In this document: positions 1-6,078 of the stretch, piece after piece
Numbering within the stretch: the stretch's first letter is position 1
Layout: every line of letters starts with the position of its first letter
Origin: Spirochaetaceae bacterium
GTDB lineage: Bacteria; Spirochaetota; Spirochaetia; Treponematales; Breznakiellaceae
NCBI GenBank assembly: GCA_031284085.1
Contig: JAITAM010000117.1
Location: 1-13,796, forward strand
Reading direction: 5' to 3'
DNA: 13,796 bases
Notes under the pieces: generated by a model
The model's database searches: none
What the model saw: only the letters and a program-made list of their open reading frames with translations
What the model was told of the DNA's origin: nothing
Made by a program: the position numbers and the translations under genes

Positions 1-266
1 AGGGTCAGACCTCACAGCCGCTGCCTTATAAAGATTTTTCAGACCTTGTTAGAAGCTACAATATAAATATGAAGAGCATTGAAACGGCAAATACCAAAGC
101 GCAATCAATATCATCCGGCAAAAACAAGGGTCAGACCTCAGACCCGCTGCCTTATAAAGACCTTCCAAACCTTGTTAGAAGCTACAATATAAATATGAAG
201 AGCATTGAAACGGCAAACACCAAAGCGCAATCAGGATCATCCGGCAGAAACAGGGGTCAGACCTCA
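1..266 (+). repeat. 126-bp tandem repeat, about 2.1 units
   Basis: The phrase GGGTCAGACCTCA begins at 2, 128 and 254, exactly 126 bp apart, and the sequence between is almost identical, for example TTAGAAGCTACAATATAAAT in both units. The third unit breaks off soon after the palindrome. More units probably lie to the left of the window. 126 is six times the 21-bp unit seen at 370-549 and 12472-12723. Confidence 0.85.
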
Positions 267-293
267 GACCTGCTGGCCGCTTTGAAACCGTAA
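3..293 (+). CDS. 3' end of a 42-residue-repeat ORF (partial, doubtful gene)
   Basis: The frame is open from the left edge to a TAA at 291-293. It reads two near-identical 42-residue units plus part of a third; each unit contains PLPYKD, LVRSYNIN, MKSIETANTKAQS and SSGKNKGQTSD, and the tail is LLAALKP. An ATG at 69 would give 74 residues, but it lies inside a repeat unit and has no Shine-Dalgarno sequence, so a start to the left of the window is more likely. The family is not recognised. Each unit carries the palindrome GGGTCAGACCT found elsewhere in non-coding repeats, so the stretch may be a non-coding array that happens to keep frame because 126 is a multiple of 3. The near-identity at both DNA and protein level suggests recent duplication. 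Confidence 0.3.
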   Translation, partial: GQTSQPLPYKDFSDLVRSYNINMKSIETANTKAQSISSGKNKGQTSDPLPYKDLPNLVRSYNINMKSIETANTKAQSGSSGRNRGQTSDLLAALKP

Positions 294-321
294 ATAGGCC
301 GTAGTTGCTCGATTATGGAAG

Positions 322-332
322 GGGACAGACCT
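322..332 (+). repeat. Degenerate left-hand GGTCAGACC palindrome
   Basis: GGGACAGACCT differs by one base from the GGGTCAGACCT seen at 2, 128, 254 and 7667. It marks the left edge of the module holding the 21-bp array. Confidence 0.6.
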
Positions 333-369
333 CTAAATGAAGTAAATGATTTATAATTAAGGATTTACT

Positions 370-549
370 CATTTGACTAAGCCGCTTATCCAATTGATTA
401 AGCTCCTTATCCAATTGATTAAGCTCCTTACTCATTTGATTAAGCTCCTTATCTATTTGATTTAGCTCCCTATCCATTTGATTAAGCCGCTTATCCATTT
501 GATTAAGCTCCTTATCTATTTGATTTAGCTCCTTATCCATTTGATTTAG
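370..549. repeat. 21-bp tandem array, about 8.5 units
   Basis: Eight full units start at 370, 391, 412, 433, 454, 475, 496 and 517, each a variant of CATTTGATTAAGCTCC followed by TTATC; a ninth decays after 549. On the minus strand one frame (606 to 313, GTG start) reads the units as the heptad LNQ(M/I/L)DKE, with hydrophobic residues at a and d as in a coiled coil. That 97-aa frame has no Shine-Dalgarno sequence or visible promoter, so I treat the array as a DNA repeat first and a possible gene only weakly. The array is bounded by palindromes at 322 and 625. Confidence 0.85.
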
Positions 550-624
550 GAGGCTGCCTCTGGGCGGAATGAGCCTAAGGCGAACCCTATTTGACGGAAA
601 CCGCACGTTATGCTATAGATGGAC

Positions 625-635
625 AGGTCAGACCT
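625..635 (+). repeat. AGGTCAGACCT palindrome closing the first module
   Basis: This is a perfect 5-1-5 inverted repeat (AGGTC-A-GACCT) preceded by AC. The same ACAGGTCAGACCT phrase closes the second module at 7799-7811. Confidence 0.75.
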
Positions 636-733
636 CTATCCCTAACGAAATCCCATGAATGGCCTTTCGTTAAGGACGCGGAAAATGCCCCCTTGAGTAG
701 TTACCAAATTGGCAAGCGTTTTTTTAGGTCTTT

Positions 734-1034
734 TTATGCCGCTTGCAGCGCTTCGGTGGTGATTTTGCAGGCTTTATTGCAGCCGTCCTTGCCTGCAATG
801 AGCGCAGAAACCACAGGGATACGGCTTTTACCGGCAAGGGCTACGAGGGATTTGCGCTCGGAACAGCCGTGTTTCGCTTCAAAACCGATTAGGCCGCCAA
901 GCGCTGGAACGACGGTTTGAGACAGATATGCCTGCCAGCGCCTACCTGTTCAGTCTACGGGCGCCATTCACCCAGCTTGGGGAGGCGATCCTATTGGAGT
1001 GCAGTTCTAAATAGGTTTGTGTAACGTATTTCAT
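734..1034 (-). pseudogene. Small gene of unknown family broken by a +1 frameshift
   Basis: From an ATG at 1034 one minus-strand frame reads MKYVTQTYLELHSNRI, then ASPSWVNGARRLNR, and stops at TAG (942-944). Overlapping it, the neighbouring frame is open from 949 to a TAA at 734 and reads RRWQAYLSQTVVPALGG, then LIGFEAKHGC and SERKSLVALAGKSRIP, ending KITTEALQAA. The total is 301 nt, one more than a multiple of three, so removing a single base near 942-949 would restore a protein of about 99 residues. Composition looks protein-like in both halves. There is no good Shine-Dalgarno sequence. A programmed frameshift or a sequencing error cannot be excluded. An opposite-strand open frame at 591-920 covers the same bases but looks like a shadow. 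The family is not recognised. Confidence 0.45.
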
Positions 1035-1115
1035 ACTTTATCAGGATTATTACAATCGCAGCAGAAACAATAGCGGGCATAACAAAGGCATTAAGCTTTT
1101 TTTAGATTAAAAGTG

Positions 1116-1147
1116 GGCGGCGCTTCTTAAAAAGAGCGGGCGCCGCG
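1116..1147 (-). terminator. Probable terminator of the metal-uptake cluster
   Basis: Arms GCGGCGC and GCGCCGC (plus strand 1117-1123 and 1140-1146) enclose a 16-nt loop. On the minus strand the stem is followed by CCACTTTT, so the T-run is short and a little displaced. It lies about 30 bp beyond the stop at 1175. Confidence 0.55.
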
Positions 1148-1174
1148 CCACAGTTCATACATAGAGAGCAAAAC

Positions 1175-1741
1175 TTAGAAATTGGAAGGCAAAGCCCGTC
1201 TGAAGTCGGCTCTGCCGGTTGATTTAATACGAGTATCTACCGCTTCCAGATCGTCCATCACGGTATCAGCCCAGTCCGGCACAGAATCTCCGTCCGCCCC
1301 TTTTTTCACCTGAGGGGCGCTGCTTCGCCGAGCGCCATGGTAGTAATCAATATTGGTATTTATTGAATTTACCGTGTTTATCAACGTGGATGTCCACGCA
1401 GGCGCATCGTTTCCCAGCTTTTCTCGGTAATCCATTCGTGTATCCGGAGCAGGGCCGCCGCCGTGATAGTAATCAATACGCGCATTTATTGATTCTATCG
1501 CCTGTATCAATACTTCAGCCCACGCAGGCACCTCATCTACAAGCGCCTCACGGTAATCCGTCCGCAGATGAGGGGCAGGGCCGCCGCCGTGGTAATAATC
1601 AATACGTGCATTTACTGCACCGACCTGCTCAACCAAGGCGCTGAGTATTGATTCTGTCCACGCCTGATCACCACCACCGGCCTCTTGTCCCCCTAGGCTG
1701 AAAGCTAGACTGAGGAACAAAACCATCAACAGTTGCTTCAT
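1175..1741 (-). CDS. Secreted protein with 42-residue DYYHG repeats
   Basis: The 188-residue protein starts with a signal peptide (K2 Q3, hydrophobic core LLMVLFLSLAFSL, cleavage probably near G17-G24). The mature part is a repeat protein. IDYYHG recurs at residues 47, 89 and 131, exactly 42 apart; each is preceded by a W-containing amphipathic helix-like segment (AW at 27, 73 and 115; DW at 156) and the first two are followed by GGGPAP and DYRE. A fourth, decayed copy forms the C-terminus. The start is an ATG with AGGAG about 8 nt upstream. It begins only 12 bp after the permease stop, so it is very probably the last gene of the metal-transport operon. The regularly spaced Tyr-Tyr-His could bind metal in the periplasm; that is inference from context and one His per repeat. 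I recognise no family. Confidence 0.75.
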   Translation of the reverse strand: MKQLLMVLFLSLAFSLGGQEAGGGDQAWTESILSALVEQVGAVNARIDYYHGGGPAPHLRTDYREALVDEVPAWAEVLIQAIESINARIDYYHGGGPAPDTRMDYREKLGNDAPAWTSTLINTVNSINTNIDYYHGARRSSAPQVKKGADGDSVPDWADTVMDDLEAVDTRIKSTGRADFRRALPSNF

Positions 1742-1753
1742 ACAATAACTCCT

Positions 1754-3157
1754 TTACTGGCTCACAAACTCGGCTCCCCGACTTTCCAGTATTTTGAGAG
1801 ATGACAGAGCTAGATACAGATAAGAATATCCATCCTCCTGATATGCACTTAGCTCTCCTACTGCTTCAACCCAATCGTCTTCTTGCGGGAATGTTCCATC
1901 CCATGCAACCTCAAAGCCGGCTGATCCATCATTACCGCAACAGCCCGGCCCATACCGCAACACGAAATAATAGTCAGCGCTGCTGTCTTCATAAGACAAC
2001 GACTTAAACAGCCCTTCTAGTTTCAGTGTTTTGCCCATATAATCCTCCGGATTTAAGTATACATCATTAGTTTGGGCTATGAACATTTTTTCTTTTATTT
2101 CTATAAGCGATTCATCGGTTAAAGACAGCTTCTTTAACGGTAAGTCCTGTTCCAGTTTTTCCACTTTTTCTAGTTTTTCAAAATTAACCGGTATGCCTTC
2201 AGCCTGCGCCGCCTGTACTGCATCGGTGCTCAGAGCGACTGATACGGTACCGGCTTTGTTTGTTTGTACGGAACTTATTCCGGTTTTACTGCAACCGGCG
2301 AGGAAGACTATTCCTACGGCAAGAGCCGTTACTTTTATCCACCGGCTTTTCAGGAGGCTTATTCCCCAAAACAGCATAAACATAACAATATTCACCAAGA
2401 CTACACTTGCGCCTGTGGGTGTGGCGTAGATATACGAAATCACTATACCGATAAAGAAGCACAGTACTGAAATAAAAGCGGAACAGAGCGTTACGCTGAT
2501 AAATTTTTTACAAAGCCGCATAGAGCTAAGGGCTGGAAATATAATAAGGCTTGAGATAAGCAAAGCGCCCATCATCCGCATACCGAGCACAATGGTAACC
2601 GCGGTTAGAAAGGCGATAAGCATATTGTAAACACCGACTTTTGTTCCGGTTGCTCGTGCAAATGTTTCATCAAACGTTATGGCAAATATTTTGTTATAGA
2701 ACAGCAGAAACAAGCCAAGCACCACAACTGATAGAATTATGCTGAGGTACACATCGTTTTTATTCATCGCTAAGATGCTTCCAAACATATAATTGCATAC
2801 ATCCGTATTCATGCCGGTAGTTAAAGAAATCACGACGACACCAATAGCGAGAGAGCTCGTTGAGATCAATGCAATGGCAGCATCGCCTTTGATCTTACTG
2901 TTTTCGCTCAGATGAAGGAGCAGAAAAGCTGCGGCCACTACCACAGGGATAGATACGGTAAGCGGCGCCATATTGAGTGCGGTAGCGATTGCCAAAGCGC
3001 CGAACCCCACATGAGAAAGCCCGTCTCCTATCATGGAATAGCGTTTAAGCACTAAACTAACGCCCAATAGTGCTGCACATAAAGAGACAAGAATGCCCAC
3101 TATGACTGCTCTGGTGAGAAATGTATAAGAAAACATTTCCGCTAAAATTTTAATCAT
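1754..3157 (-). CDS. Metal (Zn/Mn-type) ABC permease fused to a lipoprotein domain
   Basis: Of 467 residues, 1-268 form an ABC-3 family permease (ZnuB/TroC/MntB type): about eight membrane segments, the GDGLSHVGFGALA region (44-56) and FDETFARATG (162-171), where the cytoplasmic loop contacts the ATPase. Directly after comes a textbook lipoprotein signal in frame: basic K270-K275, the hydrophobic stretch VTALAVGIVF, and lipobox LAGC with Cys289. A periplasmic-looking domain follows: a charged linker (325-360), then a beta-rich part (365-467) containing RYGPGCCGND, loosely like the small OB-like domain of the DUF1980/YcgQ group (tentative). I see no stop, ATG or Shine-Dalgarno sequence at the junction. 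The chosen start has GGAGG just upstream and overlaps the ATPase gene by 8 nt; an upstream in-frame start at 3235 would add 26 unsupported residues. It should import a divalent cation with the ATPase encoded upstream. Confidence 0.85.
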   Translation of the reverse strand: MIKILAEMFSYTFLTRAVIVGILVSLCAALLGVSLVLKRYSMIGDGLSHVGFGALAIATALNMAPLTVSIPVVVAAAFLLLHLSENSKIKGDAAIALISTSSLAIGVVVISLTTGMNTDVCNYMFGSILAMNKNDVYLSIILSVVVLGLFLLFYNKIFAITFDETFARATGTKVGVYNMLIAFLTAVTIVLGMRMMGALLISSLIIFPALSSMRLCKKFISVTLCSAFISVLCFFIGIVISYIYATPTGASVVLVNIVMFMLFWGISLLKSRWIKVTALAVGIVFLAGCSKTGISSVQTNKAGTVSVALSTDAVQAAQAEGIPVNFEKLEKVEKLEQDLPLKKLSLTDESLIEIKEKMFIAQTNDVYLNPEDYMGKTLKLEGLFKSLSYEDSSADYYFVLRYGPGCCGNDGSAGFEVAWDGTFPQEDDWVEAVGELSAYQEDGYSYLYLALSSLKILESRGAEFVSQ

Positions 3158-3857
3158 TGTTTCCTCCATATAAAAATTGTTTTCCCGGTTCAGAATACCG
3201 GTATTCTTCAATACTACCGAAAAAAAGCTGCTCATGGTTTAGATGCAGTATTCGGTTTGCAAAACTCATGGCTCCTGATATATCATGGGACACCATAATT
3301 ATCGTAAGGCCGTATTCATGATTTAATGCCGATAACAGCCGGTATAAATCTGCTGTTACTACAGGATCAAGACCGGCTGCCGGTTCATCAAGGATAAGTA
3401 ATTTCGGCGAAGTACAAAGCGCACGGGCAATAAGCACTCGTTGCTGTTGGCCTCCGGATAATTCCCGATACGATCGGGAACGAAGATCCTCAATACCAAG
3501 GCGTTTAAGATTTTCTTCCGCAATACCTTTATCCTCTCGATTATAAAAAGGTCTAATCCCCCGGCTGCTAAGACGACCGGACAGTACTACTTCAAAGACA
3601 CCTGCTGGAAAATCCTTTTGTACCGCCTTTTGCTGGGGGAGAAAGCCTATGTCATGCGGTCGAATATTGTTCATCATAATAGTCCCCTGCACCGGCGGCA
3701 TTAAGCCTAAGAGTCCTTTCACCAAAGTGCTTTTTCCAGAACCATTCTCTCCAACTATACACAGATAATCTCCTTGTTCTACAGAGAAGCTGATGTCTCG
3801 TAGCACGATAGCAGCATCGTAAGCAAAGGATATATGTTTACAGAGCACTATTAGCAT
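3150..3857 (-). CDS. Metal ABC transporter ATP-binding protein (ZnuC/TroB type)
   Basis: This 235-residue ABC ATPase has Walker A GENGSGKST (36-44), a Q-loop in LPQQK (73-77), signature LSGGQQQR (133-140), Walker B LLILDE (153-158) with the following PAAGLD, and the H-loop His at 191 in MVSHD. Length and sequence fit the zinc/manganese import branch. It would energise the permease whose gene overlaps its 3' end by 8 nt. The start is an ATG with AGGAG about 9 nt upstream, and it shares one base with the stop of a 17-codon ORF (TAATG), which suggests translational coupling. Metal specificity cannot be read from this subunit. No gene for the usual solute-binding protein lies in the cluster. Confidence 0.92.
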   Translation of the reverse strand: MLIVLCKHISFAYDAAIVLRDISFSVEQGDYLCIVGENGSGKSTLVKGLLGLMPPVQGTIMMNNIRPHDIGFLPQQKAVQKDFPAGVFEVVLSGRLSSRGIRPFYNREDKGIAEENLKRLGIEDLRSRSYRELSGGQQQRVLIARALCTSPKLLILDEPAAGLDPVVTADLYRLLSALNHEYGLTIIMVSHDISGAMSFANRILHLNHEQLFFGSIEEYRYSEPGKQFLYGGNND

Positions 3858-3910
3858 TACTGTAAAGTCTCCTGAGCCAGAAAAATCACCGTTAACATAA
3901 CTCTTTTCAT
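3857..3910 (-). CDS. 17-aa signal-peptide-like ORF coupled to the ATPase gene
   Basis: ATG at 3910 reads MKRVMLTVIFLAQETLQ and stops in TAATG, whose last three bases are the ATPase start. AAGGGG lies about 9 nt upstream of the ATG. The basic start and hydrophobic run look like the first part of an export signal. It sits where treponemal and other metal ABC operons normally encode the solute-binding protein, so it may be the stump left by a deletion of that gene. It could equally be a leader peptide that couples translation. Nothing downstream in this frame resembles a mature binding protein. Confidence 0.4.
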   Translation of the reverse strand: MKRVMLTVIFLAQETLQ

Positions 3911-3987
3911 AGAAATGAACCCCTTGTGTGTGTTTTTGGCATGAAAAGCCTTCAAGTATAGAAAAATTCTAAGGTGCGTTGTTTATT
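3858..3987 (-). other. Spacer between the Cys-rich gene and the ATPase gene
   Basis: Apart from the 17-aa ORF, it holds TAGAA-AAA-TTCTA, an inverted repeat near 3959-3971, overlapping a possible -10 (TATACT, minus strand). That is where an operator would sit if the ATPase genes have their own regulated promoter. I see no recognisable Zur or Fur box. Confidence 0.3.
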
Positions 3988-4281
3988 TCAGTTGTTGAAT
4001 TGTATTTTGAGCAGATGTAAAGTGGAAATATAGGTAAAAAAGAGGTGGAATAATTTTAGTATGTGAATACACATGAAGGCAAACGCTACTAAGACCTTGG
4101 CAATGACCAGCGTTTTTAGGGATTTGAGTAGATTTTGAACTGTTTCGATCTGTACACACGTTGAGCAGTTTGCCCCGCAGCAGTCATGGATGAGATAAGA
4201 GAAAGCAAAACTTGTAGAAAAAACAGTGGCAAGCACGAAACATATCGATACCACCAATAAAATCCATTTTTTCTGATTCAT
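3988..4281 (-). CDS. Small two-TM protein with an HDCCGxNCxxC motif
   Basis: The 97-residue protein has an N-terminal membrane segment (6-30), a short Cys-rich loop with H32, D33, C34, C35, C39 and C42, then a second hydrophobic segment (57-90). Small proteins with an HDCxGxxCxxC loop are known to me from next to zinc ABC transporters in Firmicutes; that memory is approximate, and a metal-binding or sensing role is inference. It lies 130 bp upstream of the ATPase gene on the same strand and probably belongs to the same functional cluster. There is no Shine-Dalgarno sequence; a -10-like TATTAT ends 6 nt before the ATG, so the message may be leaderless. The C-terminus (LKIQFNN) is unremarkable. 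Confidence 0.7.
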   Translation of the reverse strand: MNQKKWILLVVSICFVLATVFSTSFAFSYLIHDCCGANCSTCVQIETVQNLLKSLKTLVIAKVLVAFAFMCIHILKLFHLFFTYISTLHLLKIQFNN

Positions 4282-4287
4282 AAGATA

Positions 4288-4316
4288 ATAATACTACTCG
4301 CTTTGGAATTAAGCAA
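4288..4316 (-). promoter_or_regulatory. Possible promoter of the HDCCG protein gene
   Basis: On the minus strand TTGCTT (4316-4311), a 17-bp spacer and TATTAT (4293-4288) are followed 6 nt later by the ATG. The -35 is weak, the -10 acceptable. This geometry puts the transcript start at or beside the start codon. Confidence 0.4.
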
Positions 4317-4454
4317 GGTTATAGAAAATCTCTTCGGCTCATTGCATATAAAAGTATGAGGCCCATCATAATATATGGGAGGGATCGATACAAGATCATT
4401 TTTGAAGAGCGGTCTTGAAAGTCTTCATGCGTCCTCCATACTTACAAATTCTAG

Positions 4455-4483
4455 TTGACATAGACTTTATAACAGTTCATAAT
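4455..4483 (+). promoter_or_regulatory. Sigma-70-type promoter of the 485-aa protein gene
   Basis: TTGACA (4455-4460), a 17-bp spacer and CATAAT (4478-4483) differ from consensus at one base. The transcript would start near 4490 and carry a leader of about 50 nt. Confidence 0.7.
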
Positions 4484-4510
4484 AACAGAGAATTTAATAG
4501 ATTTTGTTGA

Positions 4511-4543
4511 AAGGAGAGTCGCCGTTTCTCCGGCGCAAGGGTG
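4511..4543 (+). promoter_or_regulatory. Shine-Dalgarno and start codon separated by a hairpin
   Basis: AAGGAG (4511-4516) lies 24 nt before the GTG at 4541, too far for normal use. Between them CGCCG (4520-4524) and CGGCG (4531-4535) form a stem with a 6-nt loop. Folding it would leave 8 nt between the Shine-Dalgarno and the GTG, a normal distance. No closer well-placed Shine-Dalgarno exists; AAGGG at 4537-4541 is too near. Confidence 0.4.
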
Positions 4544-5998
4544 ATGAAAAGTACGTTATCTACAAAGATAACCGGTATAAGTCTGGTATCTTTACTGTTT
4601 TTAACCATGTCAGCTTTTGCTGCTACCAATGGTGGTGATGTCAAAAGTTCTTCTACAGGTGCACCGAGACTTCCGGTGTATGAGGTACTTGATGCAGGAA
4701 CAAAAAGTTTGCTGAATGGAGATTTTGATGATGCTCGTGATCAGTACTATGCCGCGTATCTTCAATATCCTGACAGCAAGGAAGCAATATTCTATTCTGT
4801 CTTAGTAGATATTGTTGCTATAAGTGCAGATCCAAGTATTATAAGCCTTATGAATGACCGGTTGGGTGTTGTGAATTACCGCGGCATAACGGATCTAACG
4901 GCTCCGGCTGCCCTACTGAAAAACTATCGCAGCGGTAACACATTCATAGCATATCCTAAATTGTCTGTTCCTCAGTGGTTTGAATCTACCCAAGTTTACC
5001 AAGAATACCTGGATAATGGAGAAGAAACTGAAGATAGCTGGTTCGCCCTCTTTTTTGCAAACTTCATCGACAAAAACGATTTCAATTTTAATCATTTTAT
5101 TGATGATATACTTAATGGCGCTTTAGGTGACTCATTTGAAGATATTTATAACCGGATCAAAAAGTTGGACTTTACCGATCGTGTTCAAATCGATCCGAGA
5201 ATCATTGCGGCATTGAATGCTATTACCGATGTAGATATAGAACAGGACACGTATGGTCGTATTGAACTAGAGGTTGTGGCTATTTCTCTGCGGCTTCTTA
5301 AAGCTTCACTTGAGTGGTACGCTTCTTACAACTGGGATAGTGATCTAAGTTTCCTAAAAACCGATTGGTACGATCTTCTGGACGTTGATCACCTACTTGA
5401 TACTTTAACGGCGGCACAACTTCCTTTCAAAAACGATTTCTTGACTGATCGTCATAACGGCATGATGAGTAAATCAAAGGCCGATTACCGCAAAGCGCTG
5501 GACGATAGTATTGTGTTATACGATTATATATTTGCCGGCCTTAACAGCAGCAGCTATCCGTTTTTGCCTGAGAGTACGCCTGATTCGGTTGACCCTCTTT
5601 TTATACGCTACATTTTAACATCAGTGGCGGATGCTATAGAAACAGGCGGTACGGTTTGGTTCCCGCCAGATATAACCGGACTGGAGAACGAGATCGGATT
5701 TGATTTCGGTAAACTCTTTACATCCGGATTTTTTGCTCTGAACCAGCTAATAGCCCAAGACGGTAGCAATCGGCGGCCGCGCTTTGTGGATCAGTACCTT
5801 GATCCGGTCATTCCTTCAGAAGACAAACGTGCCGGCTTTGAGTTAAATATTAGCCACCTTAAAGAATTGGCTCCCGGTTTATGGGACAGTATTAAAAATG
5901 AACCTGCGAGCTTCGATTTTGTTGATGATCTTGATGGTAAACTCTTTTTAGAGTTTACTCCTGAAGTAGCGCAAAAACTATATTGGCTTTACTACTAA
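4541..5998 (+). CDS. Exported protein of unknown family, N-terminal TPR-like region
   Basis: The 485-residue protein has a signal peptide: basic N-terminus, hydrophobic ISLVSLLFLTMSAFA, cleavage likely after Ala27 or Ala28 before ATNGG. Residues about 48-80 (LDAGTKSLLNGDFDDARDQY, then AAYLQYPDSKEA) look like one tetratricopeptide-type helix pair. The rest is acidic, rich in Asp, Leu, Tyr and Trp, probably mostly helical, without other motifs I recognise. The C-terminus ends WLYY; a terminal aromatic is typical of outer-membrane barrels, but the helical content argues for a soluble periplasmic protein. Start is GTG at 4541 or the adjacent ATG at 4544; the frame is closed by a TGA at 4508-4510. 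It stands alone with its own promoter and terminator, divergent from the metal cluster. Confidence 0.85.
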   Translation: MMKSTLSTKITGISLVSLLFLTMSAFAATNGGDVKSSSTGAPRLPVYEVLDAGTKSLLNGDFDDARDQYYAAYLQYPDSKEAIFYSVLVDIVAISADPSIISLMNDRLGVVNYRGITDLTAPAALLKNYRSGNTFIAYPKLSVPQWFESTQVYQEYLDNGEETEDSWFALFFANFIDKNDFNFNHFIDDILNGALGDSFEDIYNRIKKLDFTDRVQIDPRIIAALNAITDVDIEQDTYGRIELEVVAISLRLLKASLEWYASYNWDSDLSFLKTDWYDLLDVDHLLDTLTAAQLPFKNDFLTDRHNGMMSKSKADYRKALDDSIVLYDYIFAGLNSSSYPFLPESTPDSVDPLFIRYILTSVADAIETGGTVWFPPDITGLENEIGFDFGKLFTSGFFALNQLIAQDGSNRRPRFVDQYLDPVIPSEDKRAGFELNISHLKELAPGLWDSIKNEPASFDFVDDLDGKLFLEFTPEVAQKLYWLYY

Positions 5999-6022
5999 AG
6001 CTCCTTTTTGGTGATGTATATT

Positions 6023-6065
6023 AAGGCTGCCTGCCCGACTAGACGCCGGGTAGGCAGCCTTTTTC
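6023..6065 (+). terminator. Strong rho-independent terminator
   Basis: GGCTGCCTGCCCG (6025-6037) pairs with CGGGTAGGCAGCC (6047-6059) with one G-T wobble, followed by TTTTTT. It lies between convergent genes; on the minus strand the T-run is missing, so it acts mainly on the upstream plus-strand gene. Confidence 0.92.
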
Positions 6066-6078
6066 ATGCCTTACAGCT

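Noticed and set aside
591..920. Plus-strand open frame of 109 codons starting MTETARYAIDGQ
   Set aside because: It crosses the palindrome at 625, has no ribosome-binding site, and lies antisense to the frameshifted minus-strand gene whose composition is more protein-like.
3150..3235. Longer permease start at 3235
   Set aside because: It overlaps the ATPase gene heavily, while the ATG at 3157 has an excellent GGAGG and matches the family's usual N-terminus.
4358..4420. Plus-strand 20-codon frame MRPIIIYGRDRY
   Set aside because: Too short, no Shine-Dalgarno sequence, upstream of the mapped promoter-like sequence.
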